From: Meridianimarinicoccus roseus
Lineage (GTDB): Bacteria; Pseudomonadota; Alphaproteobacteria; Rhodobacterales; Rhodobacteraceae
NCBI RefSeq assembly: GCF_003172915.1
Contig: NZ_QGKU01000025.1
Location: 1 to 64,000 of the forward strand
Reading direction: 5' to 3'
DNA: 64,000 bases
Part shown: in pieces, positions 25,601 through 33,947 of the stretch
Position numbering within the stretch: position 1 is the first letter of the stretch
Layout: each line of letters starts with the position of its first letter
Notes under the pieces: generated by a model
Told to the model about the DNA's origin: nothing
Seen by the model: the letters and a program-made list of their open reading frames with translations, nothing else
The model's database searches: none
Translations under genes and position numbers: made by a program

Positions 25601-26091
25601 CGCCGCAGGTCGACATTCGGGGCGGCACACCGGTGCGTGTGCTGGCCGAACTGCCCGCGCTGGAGCGCTGGCTGGTGCAGGCGCTGCGCGACTGGTGCGA
25701 TGGGCCCGACGGGCAGGCGCGTGTCTGGTCCGATCTGGCGCAGCGGCTTGGTCCGTCGCGGGGTCGCGCAGCGCTGCACGGGTTCGAGCGCACCCTGGCG
25801 ATCCTGCTGGGCTGCGGGCGGCGGCGTTTCTGCCGTCATGCGAGTGGCTGCCCCTGTGCGGGCCTCGACGAGGTGCTGATGGCGCATTTCGTGGCCGTCG
25901 CGGCGGGTGGAGCCGAGGAGGACGCGCTGCTCATGGCGATGCTGCTGGTTCCGGCCGACCAGATGTGGCCATTGGTCACCGCCGCGCGGCAGCTTGGGTT
26001 GGAGTTGGAACGCGCGCCCGGTGGCGCCGTGGCGGCGGGATCTGAGCCAACGCCCACCCATGACGGGACGCCCTTTGCGACGCGCCACTGA
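25597..26091 (+). CDS. Conserved hypothetical protein with Cys cluster, in hemP operon
   Basis: 164 aa, no firm family. The central segment GCGRRRFCRHASGCPCAGLDEV contains Cys-x5-Cys-x5-Cys-x-Cys plus His, a possible metal or haem-iron site. The remainder is mainly helical and ends in a flexible tail. The ATG overlaps the hemP stop, so the two are translationally coupled. A role in haem or iron handling is inferred only from context. Confidence 0.65.
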   Translation: MTPQVDIRGGTPVRVLAELPALERWLVQALRDWCDGPDGQARVWSDLAQRLGPSRGRAALHGFERTLAILLGCGRRRFCRHASGCPCAGLDEVLMAHFVAVAAGGAEEDALLMAMLLVPADQMWPLVTAARQLGLELERAPGGAVAAGSEPTPTHDGTPFATRH

Positions 26092-26136
26092 TGCGCTTCT
26101 GGCGCCAAGGTCCGGCCCGGTCGGCACGCCGCGGCG

Positions 26137-26715
26137 CTAAAGCGCACCGGCCGCCGCGCGCTCCATCAGGTCCCGCACCAGGTCGCGCAACTCGGAGGCT
26201 GCGCTCCGTACCCCGTCGGGTAGGCGCCGCCCGCCTTCGAACAGCAGGTCGAGGTTCGGCGCATAGAGCCACAGCGCGCCCTGTGCGTCCTCCAGCAGCG
26301 CGATGCGGCAGGGCAGATGCGCGGCGAAGGCGTCGGAGTATTCGATCATCCGGGCGGCGGTCAGCGGGCTGCAATAGAGATAGATATGCAGCTTGCGCCA
26401 CGGAGTGCCCTGCATCGCAGCCACGTCGTCGCCAAGGGGCAGCGTCGCGGCTTCATGCAAGGTCATGTCACGGGTGAGCCTGCGGATCGCCGTTTCGACC
26501 TGCGCGAAGCTGAGCCCACCGCCGACGCGGGCTTTCCAGACCGTCGCTTCTGCCGGATCGCCGGTGCGCAGCAGCACTTTCGCGGCGGACCAGTAGTGTC
26601 CCGGCGCATCGGCCTGCACTGTACCGAATGCCAAGTGCACCATGACGGCTGCGGCCAGCAGCGTCGCGAGGCTGAACGCCCCGAAGAGGGCGAGAGCGGT
26701 GCGAAGGCGCTGCAT
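26137..26715 (-). CDS. DUF302-domain membrane-anchored protein
   Basis: 192 aa. One N-terminal membrane segment (LFGAFSLATLLAAAVMVHLAF) anchors a periplasmic domain. From about residue 105 it matches the DUF302 pattern: IYLYCSPLTAARMIEYSDAFAAHLPCRIALLED followed by WLYAPNLDLL. The molecular role of DUF302 is not established. ATG 26715 is preferred over 26721 because GGGAG lies six bases ahead of it, whereas it touches the upstream ATG. Convergent with the Cys-cluster gene and divergent from the ModE-like regulator. Confidence 0.7.
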   Translation of the reverse strand: MQRLRTALALFGAFSLATLLAAAVMVHLAFGTVQADAPGHYWSAAKVLLRTGDPAEATVWKARVGGGLSFAQVETAIRRLTRDMTLHEAATLPLGDDVAAMQGTPWRKLHIYLYCSPLTAARMIEYSDAFAAHLPCRIALLEDAQGALWLYAPNLDLLFEGGRRLPDGVRSAASELRDLVRDLMERAAAGAL

Positions 26716-26824
26716 GGACATCTCCCGTATCGAGGGCGCGACCCTGATGCCCTGTCAAAAGAGCAGTCGCAGATCCCGGCGAGACGTACTTGCAAAACGC
26801 ATGCCGGACGGATGAGATGGATCC

Positions 26825-27343
26825 ATGATGCACGAAGCGCCCGACCCCGACCGCAAAATGTCCCCCGAGGCAGTCTCACGCGACGTGCCCGAAATCCGGC
26901 CCGGTCCGGCCGGTACCGCCTGTGATGGGGCGGGCGCGGACGAAGGCATGGACGGGCAGGCGGCCCGGTCCGGCGCCGCGCTGTCAAAGCCCCGGTTGCG
27001 GCTGCGGCTGTGCTACCCGGATGGTGTGATGCTTGGGCCGGGCAAGGCGGACCTGCTGGAGGGCATCGCCGAAACCGGGTCCATCGCGGCAGCCGGGCGG
27101 CGTATGGGCATGAGCTACAAGCGGGCGTGGTCACTGGTGGAAACCATGAACGCGGCATTTCGCGAACCGCTGGTTCTGCGCAGCAGGGGTGGGGCGCAGG
27201 GAGGCGGCGCGGTGCTGACGGACACCGGCCGCACGGTGTTGGACCATTACCGCCGGATACAACAGCGCGCCGCGCAGGCCGTGCAGAAGGACGTGGCCGC
27301 GATCACGGCGTTGATGCATGGTGGGGAAGGGAATGGGACTTGA
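26825..27343 (+). CDS. ModE-like winged-helix transcriptional regulator
   Basis: 172 aa. The last ~115 residues are the N-terminal DNA-binding domain of the molybdate regulator ModE (LGPGKADLLEGIAETGSIAAAGRRMGMSYKRAW, then VLRSRGGAQGGGAVLTDTGR). No molybdate-binding domain follows, as in the short ModE-like family. The first ~55 residues are Pro/Asp/Gly-rich, and translation could begin further in. No modABC genes are nearby, so target and ligand are unknown. Confidence 0.8.
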   Translation: MMHEAPDPDRKMSPEAVSRDVPEIRPGPAGTACDGAGADEGMDGQAARSGAALSKPRLRLRLCYPDGVMLGPGKADLLEGIAETGSIAAAGRRMGMSYKRAWSLVETMNAAFREPLVLRSRGGAQGGGAVLTDTGRTVLDHYRRIQQRAAQAVQKDVAAITALMHGGEGNGT

Positions 27344-27404
27344 GGCGCTGGTGGGACGGGCGGCTTTGTCGCGGCCCCAATGCCGCAGGAAAAGGATGCG
27401 GGCC

Positions 27405-28862
27405 ATGCGCCGATTGACGACACTTGTCGCGTTTCTGACAGGGTTGATGTCGGTCGGCCAGCCGATACCGTCCGCCGCGGCTGCCGGGGGCGGAACATCG
27501 ACGGGGGTCGTGACCGGAAGCGCCCTTTATCGTGAGCGGATGGCCCTGCCGCCCGGTGCGGCGTTCGAGGCGGTGCTGGAGGACATCTCGCGGGCGGATG
27601 CGGCCGCACGCCTGCTGGGCCGCATGGCGCTGCCAGAGCCGGGCGCGCCGCCCTATGACATATCGATCACTTACGATCGGGCGGAGATTGACCCCGCCCG
27701 GACCTATGCAGTGCGCGCGCGTGTTATCGGACCAGAGGGGCTGATCTTCACCTCGGACAGTGTCCACCCGGTGCTGACGCGTGGTGCGCCGGACCGGGTG
27801 GAGATCGTGATGGTGCGCGCGGCGGGTCCGGCGCAGGCCGCCGTGCCGGGCGACGTCGGCCCGGCAGAGCTGCGGTTGCCCGCCAGTTTCACCGGCACGC
27901 TGCCCTGCGCCGATTGCGCCGGGATAGCGCATCACCTAGATCTATGGGAGGATGGCAGCTTCCAGCTGCGCCGGGACTGGCTGGGGCGCACGCCGGATCA
28001 TGTGGAGGGCAATCTGGGCCGCTGGTCCGTCGATGCCGCGACCGGGGCTGTCGTGCTCCATGGCACGGGCACGCCCCCGCTGCGGTGGCAGATCACCGGC
28101 CCGGACAGCCTGCGCGCGCTGGCACGGGACGGCAGCCCGATCGCGTCCTACTTGCCTTACGGGCTGGTGGGCGACGGTACGCTGGTGCCGGTGGAGGTGC
28201 CGCTGAGCATGACCGGGCAGTTCGTCTACTTCGCCGATTCCGCGATGTTCGAGCATTGCGAGAGCGGTCACCGGATGCCGGTCGCGATGGAGGGTGCATA
28301 TATCGAACTGGAGCGCGCCTATCTTGAGGCTGGGCTTGCGCCGCAGGCGCCGCTGCTCGCGGTGATCGAGGGCCGGATCGCGCCGCGCCCGGGCATGGAG
28401 GGGCCCGTGCGGCGCACAGTGCTGGTGGACCGGCTGATCGCAACGCGACCGGGCGAGAGTTGCGCGCGGGAGCGGGCAACAGCGCCGCTGGTGAATACCT
28501 ACTGGAAGCTGGAGCGGCTGGGCACCGGTGAGGCGCCTGTTCCGGCCCTGCCGGACCGGCGCGAGCCGCATCTTATCCTGCACGGCGCGCAGCAAGGTGA
28601 GGCGGGCGGGCCGCGCTTCGCCGCGACGGCGGGCTGCAACACGATGGCGGGCGGCTATGTCCGACGCGCAGGCGGCCACCTGGAATTCGGGCAGGCGATG
28701 GCCACGCTGATGGCCTGTCCGCCGCCGGTCGACGCTTTGGAGCGCGGGCTGGCTGAGGCGCTGGCGCAGACCCGCAACTATCGGGTCACCGGCCAGACCC
28801 TGGTGTTGAGCGACGCGCACGGCGAGGTCACGGCGCTGTTCCGGGCGGTGCACCTGCCCTGA
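27405..28862 (+). CDS. YbaY-NlpE-META (HslJ) fusion, exported envelope protein
   Basis: 485 aa. A signal peptide (VAFLTGLMSVGQPIPSAAAA) leads to three recognisable modules. Residues about 25-145 resemble YbaY (LYRERMALPPGAAFEAVLEDISRADA). About 155-260 resemble the NlpE N-terminal domain with its CxxC (LPCADCAGI). The last ~125 residues are a META/HslJ domain (NTYWKLERL, AATAGCNTMAGGY, MATLMACPPP). These parts occur separately in envelope-stress or antibiotic-related lipoproteins of enterics. ATG 27405 is chosen, with AGGAAAAGG upstream. Role in envelope homeostasis is inference. Confidence 0.75.
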   Translation: MRRLTTLVAFLTGLMSVGQPIPSAAAAGGGTSTGVVTGSALYRERMALPPGAAFEAVLEDISRADAAARLLGRMALPEPGAPPYDISITYDRAEIDPARTYAVRARVIGPEGLIFTSDSVHPVLTRGAPDRVEIVMVRAAGPAQAAVPGDVGPAELRLPASFTGTLPCADCAGIAHHLDLWEDGSFQLRRDWLGRTPDHVEGNLGRWSVDAATGAVVLHGTGTPPLRWQITGPDSLRALARDGSPIASYLPYGLVGDGTLVPVEVPLSMTGQFVYFADSAMFEHCESGHRMPVAMEGAYIELERAYLEAGLAPQAPLLAVIEGRIAPRPGMEGPVRRTVLVDRLIATRPGESCARERATAPLVNTYWKLERLGTGEAPVPALPDRREPHLILHGAQQGEAGGPRFAATAGCNTMAGGYVRRAGGHLEFGQAMATLMACPPPVDALERGLAEALAQTRNYRVTGQTLVLSDAHGEVTALFRAVHLP

Positions 28863-28953
28863 GCCGAGCCCCCATTGCCATCCTTGCCGTTTGCGATACC
28901 ACTGCGCGGGCAGGCAGCCCGCAGCGGCGGTAGCACAGACCCGGAGGAGCGAC

Positions 28954-30735
28954 ATGACAGACACCCGCGCCCATCGCAGGTTCCGTTCGCAGGAATGGTT
29001 CGACAACCCGAACAATCCCGGCATGACCGCGCTCTACCTCGAACGCTACCTCAACCAGGAATATACCCGCGAGGAGTTGCAGGGCGAAAAGCCGGTGATC
29101 GGCATTGCGCAGACCGGCAGCGACCTTGCGCCCTGCAACAAGATCCACGTGTTCCTTATGGACCGGATCAAGGCGGGCATTCGCGATGCGGGCGGTGTGC
29201 CGATGGAATTCCCGGTCCACCCGATCCAGGAAACCGGCAAGCGGCCGACCGCGGCGCTGGACCGAAACCTCGCCTACCTGAGCCTTGTAGAAGTGCTGCA
29301 CGGCTATCCCATCGACGGCGTCGTGCTGACCACCGGTTGCGACAAGACCACGCCCGCGATGCTGATGGGCGCCGCGACGGTGGACCTGCCCGCCATCGTG
29401 CTGTCGGGAGGGCCGATGCTGGACGGCTGGTGGAACGGCAAGCTGGCCGGGTCGGGCACGATCATCTGGGAAAGCCGCCGCCTGCTGGCCGATGGCAAGA
29501 TCGACTATGACGAGTTCATGGAACGGGTGTGCGCCTCGGCACCGAGCCTTGGTCATTGCAACACGATGGGCACGGCCAGCACGATGAACGCGCTGGCCGA
29601 GGCACTTGGCATGTCGCTGCCGGGCTGCGCCGCGATTCCCGCACCGTTTCGCGAACGCATGGCGATGGCCTATCGCACCGGCCGCCGCGCCGTGGAAATC
29701 GTGCTGGACGACCTTAAACCGTCGGACATCCTGACACGCGCCGCCTTCGAGAACGCGATCCGCGTCAACTCGGCGATCGGCGGGTCCACCAACGCGCCGC
29801 CGCACCTGCAGGCCATCGCGCGCCATGCGGGCGTAGCGCTAGACATCATGGACTGGCAGACCATCGGCCAAGACGTACCGCTTCTGGTGAACATGCAGCC
29901 CGCGGGTGCCTATTTGGGTGAGGCGTTCTACCGCGCGGGCGGCGTGCCCGCAGTGATGGGAGAACTGGCCGCAGCGGGACTGCTTGACGCAGAGGCGCCC
30001 AGCGTGGCGGGCGGCGACATGGAGGGCGCGCTGGCGGGGGCACGCTCGCGCGACGCCGACGTGATCCGCCCGGCGTCGGACCCGCTGCGCGAGAAGGCGG
30101 GGTTCGTGGTCCTGTCGGGGAACCTCTTCGACAGCGCGTTGATGAAGACGTCGGTTATCTCGGCTGATTTCCGGGCCCGCTTTCTGTCAACGCCGGGGTC
30201 CGAGAACGTGTTCGAGGCGACTGCGGTTGTGTTCGAGGGACCCGAAGACTACCACGCACGGATCAACGATCCGGCGCTGGACATTGATGCGCATACGATC
30301 CTGTTCATCCGCGGCGTGGGCTGCGTCGGCTATCCCGGTTCGGCCGAAGTGGTGAACATGCAGCCTCCAGACGCATTGATCCGCGGCGGGCTGATGCATC
30401 TGCCCACGGTGGGCGACGGGCGGCAGTCCGGTACGTCGGAAAGCCCGTCGATCCTGAACGCCTCTCCGGAAGCAGCGGTGGGCGGCGGGCTGGCGCTGCT
30501 GCGGACGGGCGACCGCGTGCGGCTCGACCTGAACGAACGGCGGCTCGATGCGGTGGTCGACGCGGACGACTGGAACGCGCGCCGCGCCGCGTGGTCACCG
30601 CCCGCGCTGCACAACCAGACGCCGTGGCAGGAGATCTACCGCGGCACCGTCGGCCAGTTGGCCGAGGGCGGCTGCCTTGAACTGGCGACCGCCTATCACA
30701 AGATCGCGCGGGACCTGCCGCGCGACAGTCACTGA
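28954..30735 (+). CDS. IlvD/Edd-family dehydratase, probably a sugar-acid dehydratase
   Basis: 593 aa. The three Fe-S cysteines are Cys61 (PCNKIH), Cys129 (TTGCDKTTP) and Cys202 (GHCNTMGTASTMNA). The N-terminal signature RSQEWFDNPNNPGMTALYLERYLN is typical of pentonate/hexonate dehydratases (L-arabinonate, D-xylonate) rather than of the valine-leucine enzyme IlvD. It would dehydrate an aldonic acid to a 2-keto-3-deoxy acid. ATG 28954 follows GGAGGAG. An SDR gene starts 15 bp downstream. The exact sugar acid cannot be read from sequence alone. Confidence 0.85.
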   Translation: MTDTRAHRRFRSQEWFDNPNNPGMTALYLERYLNQEYTREELQGEKPVIGIAQTGSDLAPCNKIHVFLMDRIKAGIRDAGGVPMEFPVHPIQETGKRPTAALDRNLAYLSLVEVLHGYPIDGVVLTTGCDKTTPAMLMGAATVDLPAIVLSGGPMLDGWWNGKLAGSGTIIWESRRLLADGKIDYDEFMERVCASAPSLGHCNTMGTASTMNALAEALGMSLPGCAAIPAPFRERMAMAYRTGRRAVEIVLDDLKPSDILTRAAFENAIRVNSAIGGSTNAPPHLQAIARHAGVALDIMDWQTIGQDVPLLVNMQPAGAYLGEAFYRAGGVPAVMGELAAAGLLDAEAPSVAGGDMEGALAGARSRDADVIRPASDPLREKAGFVVLSGNLFDSALMKTSVISADFRARFLSTPGSENVFEATAVVFEGPEDYHARINDPALDIDAHTILFIRGVGCVGYPGSAEVVNMQPPDALIRGGLMHLPTVGDGRQSGTSESPSILNASPEAAVGGGLALLRTGDRVRLDLNERRLDAVVDADDWNARRAAWSPPALHNQTPWQEIYRGTVGQLAEGGCLELATAYHKIARDLPRDSH

Positions 30736-30750
30736 CGCAAGGAGCACCGC

Positions 30751-31494
30751 ATGACCGGCGCGAACACCATCCTCATCACCGGCGCGGGCAGCGGCATCGG
30801 CCGCGCCACCGCCCGCCGTTTCCTTGGCGCGGGCTGGCGGGTCGCGCTGGTCGGCCGCCGCGCAGACGCGCTTGAGGAAACGGCGGACGGCGCAGAGGGC
30901 GCGCTGGTCCTGCCCTGCGATGTGACTGACGAGGACGGGGTTACCGGCGCTTTCGTGCGCGTCGCCGAGGACTGGGGCCATCTTGAAGTGTTGTTCAACA
31001 ACGCGGGCGGGGGGCTTGGTGGCAAGCTCATCGACGAGATCGACCCGGCCGAATTCCGCCGCGTGGTCGAGGTCAACGTTGTCGGCATGTTCTTGTGCGC
31101 GCGCGCTGCCTTCGGACTGATGCGGCGGCAGGAGCCGCAGGGCGGGCGGATCATAAACAACGGGTCGATCTCTGCCCATGCGCCGAGGCCTGGTTCGGTC
31201 GCTTACACCACGACCAAGCACGCCGTGACCGGACTGACGCGCACCCTTTCCCTCGACGGTCGGCCGTTCCGTATTGCCTGCGGGCAGATCGACATCGGCA
31301 ACGCGATGACCGACCTTGCGGCGCCGATGGCGACGGGCGTGCCGCAGGCCGATGGCAGCGTGAAGCCCGAACCGGTGATGGATGTCGGGCATGTTGCGGA
31401 CGCGGTTTTCCATATGGCGGGCCTGCCGCTGGACGCCAACGTGCAATTCATGACCGTGATGGCCACCAACATGCCTTTCATCGGCCGCGGCTAG
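30751..31494 (+). CDS. Short-chain dehydrogenase/reductase
   Basis: 247 aa classical SDR. It has TGAGSGIG (cofactor), NNAGGG, Ser in NNGSISAH and the catalytic Tyr-Lys in YTTTK. AAGGAG precedes the start. Immediately downstream of the sugar-acid dehydratase, so it may oxidise or reduce a related sugar or keto-acid. Its TAG stop is part of a CTAG shared with the convergent racemase gene. Confidence 0.85.
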   Translation: MTGANTILITGAGSGIGRATARRFLGAGWRVALVGRRADALEETADGAEGALVLPCDVTDEDGVTGAFVRVAEDWGHLEVLFNNAGGGLGGKLIDEIDPAEFRRVVEVNVVGMFLCARAAFGLMRRQEPQGGRIINNGSISAHAPRPGSVAYTTTKHAVTGLTRTLSLDGRPFRIACGQIDIGNAMTDLAAPMATGVPQADGSVKPEPVMDVGHVADAVFHMAGLPLDANVQFMTVMATNMPFIGRG

Positions 31495-32174
31495 ACCTGC
31501 GGCAGCAACTGCGCGGCGGGTGCGGTGTGGAGTCCCGCCAGCGCCGCCATGAGCCGGGCCGCCGCTGTCACGCCGTCGATCACGGTCGCACCGGTTTCGG
31601 CCGACAGCCGCACCGGCAGGTCCACCATCCCGGCGCAGCCGAGCACGACGCAGCGCACGTCATCCTCGGCCATCGCGGCGCGTGTTTCGCGCAGGATCGC
31701 GGTATGGGCGGCGTCCGGGTCTGCTTCCAGCGCCAGGACGGGCACCTCGCTGGCGCGGACGCGCCCAAGATGCGGCGCGAAGCCCTGCGCGTCGATATTG
31801 GCGCGTAGCACCGGCACGGACACGCCCAGTGTGGTCACGACCGAGAAGCGGCCCGCCAGCAGCGTTGCCATGTGATACCCGGCCTGGCCAATGCCGATCA
31901 CGGGGCAGGCGGCGATTTCGCGGGCCTCGTCGAGGCCGGTATCGTCGAAGCAACCGATTATGATGCCGGACGCGCCCATGTTGCTTGCTTCGCGGACAAG
32001 CTCCAGCAGGGGCGGAACCGCGAGCGCGCCATCCGCGGCGCCCTGGATCGCGGGCGGGCCGCCATGCGATGTCCAGCCGTCGAACACGAGGTCAGGCGCA
32101 GCCAGCCGAGCGCCGTGCAGCATGGCGGCGGTCATGCTCGCGGTGCTGTTGGGATTGATCAGGACGATGCTCAC
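31491..32174 (-). CDS. Asp/Glu/hydantoin racemase family protein
   Basis: 227 aa. The two catalytic cysteines of cofactor-independent racemases are present: Cys75 (IIGCFDDTGLD) and Cys180 (VVLGCAGM). The N-terminus MSIVLINPNSTASMT is typical of the hydantoin racemase branch. It is the last gene of the ABC transporter operon (4 bp after the permease), which suggests the imported substrate is a chiral amino acid or hydantoin-like compound. Confidence 0.85.
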   Translation of the reverse strand: MSIVLINPNSTASMTAAMLHGARLAAPDLVFDGWTSHGGPPAIQGAADGALAVPPLLELVREASNMGASGIIIGCFDDTGLDEAREIAACPVIGIGQAGYHMATLLAGRFSVVTTLGVSVPVLRANIDAQGFAPHLGRVRASEVPVLALEADPDAAHTAILRETRAAMAEDDVRCVVLGCAGMVDLPVRLSAETGATVIDGVTAAARLMAALAGLHTAPAAQLLPQV

Positions 32175-32178
32175 CGTT

Positions 32179-33021
32179 TCACACCATGCCCTTGCCCGCG
32201 TCCGATCCTTGCCGGGCGCGGCGGCGTCCCAGCACCAGCACGGTCAGCAGGAACACTCCGATCACGAGAAACGAGAAGATCGTCGTCAGCGTGCCGAGCG
32301 CGAAGATCACCGGCGTCGTGACGTTTGTGGTCATCCCGTAGATCTCCAGCGGGAGCGTGTTGTAGCTGCCTGCCGTCAGCAGCGTCCGTGCGAATTCGTC
32401 GTAGGACAGGGTGAAACCGAACAGCGCCACCCCGATCAGCGAGGGTGCGATAATCGGCAACACCACGTGCTGGATCGTCTGCCAAGGGCTTGCGCCCTGG
32501 TCGCGGGCGGCTTCCTCGAAGCTGCGATCGAAGCGGTTGAACACCGCGAACATGATCAGCAGACCGAAAGGAAGCGTCCATGTCAGCTGCGCGCCGAAGC
32601 CCGAACTGGCCCAGTGTACGTTAAGGCCGGTCTGACTGAAGATCAGCCCGACGCCCAGCGAGATCAGGATCGACGGGATCACCAGCGAGGTGATGATCAG
32701 GTAGAACAACAGTCCCGACCCGGCAAAGCGCTTGCGGAATGCGAGCCCGCCCATCACGGACACAACGACGGTTGTGACCATCACCATCAGCCCCAGCGCA
32801 AAGGACCGCCGGAAGCTGCCCCAGATGTCACCGACCGCCTGTTCCTGAAACAAGTCGCGGAACCAGTGCAGCGACACGCCGCGCATCGGGAAGGTCAGCC
32901 CGCCCTCAGGTCCCTGGAAGGACAGGATCGCGATCGTGATCGTCGGCCCGTAGAGGAACACAAGGAACAGCACGAAGAACGCGGCGAGGACATAGAAAGA
33001 GCGTGGGCGCTTGCCGTCCAT
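32179..33021 (-). CDS. ABC transporter permease (PotC-like)
   Basis: 280 aa, about six membrane segments. It has the permease loop EEAARDQGASPWQTIQHVVLP. It belongs to the group that includes spermidine/putrescine transporters. One base separates it from the upstream permease gene. Forms a heterodimeric channel with the PotB-like subunit. Confidence 0.87.
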   Translation of the reverse strand: MDGKRPRSFYVLAAFFVLFLVFLYGPTITIAILSFQGPEGGLTFPMRGVSLHWFRDLFQEQAVGDIWGSFRRSFALGLMVMVTTVVVSVMGGLAFRKRFAGSGLLFYLIITSLVIPSILISLGVGLIFSQTGLNVHWASSGFGAQLTWTLPFGLLIMFAVFNRFDRSFEEAARDQGASPWQTIQHVVLPIIAPSLIGVALFGFTLSYDEFARTLLTAGSYNTLPLEIYGMTTNVTTPVIFALGTLTTIFSFLVIGVFLLTVLVLGRRRARQGSDAGKGMV

Positions 33022-33022
33022 C

Positions 33023-33886
33023 TCAAAGCTCCTTGCGGATATCGACGAAGCGCAGCAGCACCGCGATCACGATCAGTACGGTGACCAGCAGCACTACCGC
33101 GGTCGCGGCGGCGGAAGGGTATTGGAGCAGCGCGATGTCGTTCGAGATCAGCCGCCCCACATTGGCCGACTGGCTGCCGGACATGAAGCGCACGGTGATG
33201 AAATCGCCCATCACCAGCGTGACCACGAAGATCGACCCGATCATGATGCCCGGCTTGGTCAGCGGGATGATCACGTTTGTCAGCGTCTGAAAGCCGGTCG
33301 CGCCGTTGTCGTAGGCGGCCTCGATCAGCGACTTGTCGATCCGCATCATCGTGTTGAAGATCGGCACAACCATGAACAATGTGTAGAGATGCACGAAGGT
33401 CAGGATCACCGAGAAATCCGAGAAAAGCAGCCATTCGAGCGGCTCGTCGATTACGCCCCACGAGATCAGGGTGGAATTGGCCAGCCCGTTGCGCCCCAGG
33501 AACGGTATCCACGAGATCATCCGAATGATGTTGGAGGTCCAGAACGGGATCGTGCACAGCAGGAACAGCGCCACCTGCCATGTCAGGCTGTGGACATGGA
33601 ACGCGAGGAAATACGCAACGGTAAAACCGATCACAAGCGTGAAGACCCAAGTTATTGCGGCGTATTTGAACGTATTCAGGAACACCGAGTAGGTCACCGG
33701 CGAGCCGAACAGAAACTCGTAATTGTCGAACTGGAAGGCCGGGTAGATCGAGAATTCGGTCGCCCCCCAGAAGCTGACGATGACGATCATCACGATCGGT
33801 AGCACCAGAAACAGGGCCAGCACCACCGCCAGCGGCGAAGCTAGCAGCCAGCCTGCAATGTGGCGCGATTTCAGAAGGTTTTGCAT
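33023..33886 (-). CDS. ABC transporter permease (PotB-like)
   Basis: 287 aa with about six membrane segments and the loop EAAYDNGATGFQTLTNVIIP. ATG 33886 (MQNLLKSRHIAGW) is chosen; the open frame extends to 34051 but that part overlaps the binding-protein gene in another frame. Lies 61 bp after the substrate-binding protein gene. Confidence 0.87.
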   Translation of the reverse strand: MQNLLKSRHIAGWLLASPLAVVLALFLVLPIVMIVIVSFWGATEFSIYPAFQFDNYEFLFGSPVTYSVFLNTFKYAAITWVFTLVIGFTVAYFLAFHVHSLTWQVALFLLCTIPFWTSNIIRMISWIPFLGRNGLANSTLISWGVIDEPLEWLLFSDFSVILTFVHLYTLFMVVPIFNTMMRIDKSLIEAAYDNGATGFQTLTNVIIPLTKPGIMIGSIFVVTLVMGDFITVRFMSGSQSANVGRLISNDIALLQYPSAAATAVVLLVTVLIVIAVLLRFVDIRKEL

Positions 33887-33947
33887 GATCGCCCCGTGCA
33901 AAGAATGCCGCCCCCGGCCGTTCCGGGGGCGGCGGTCTGTCGATGGC

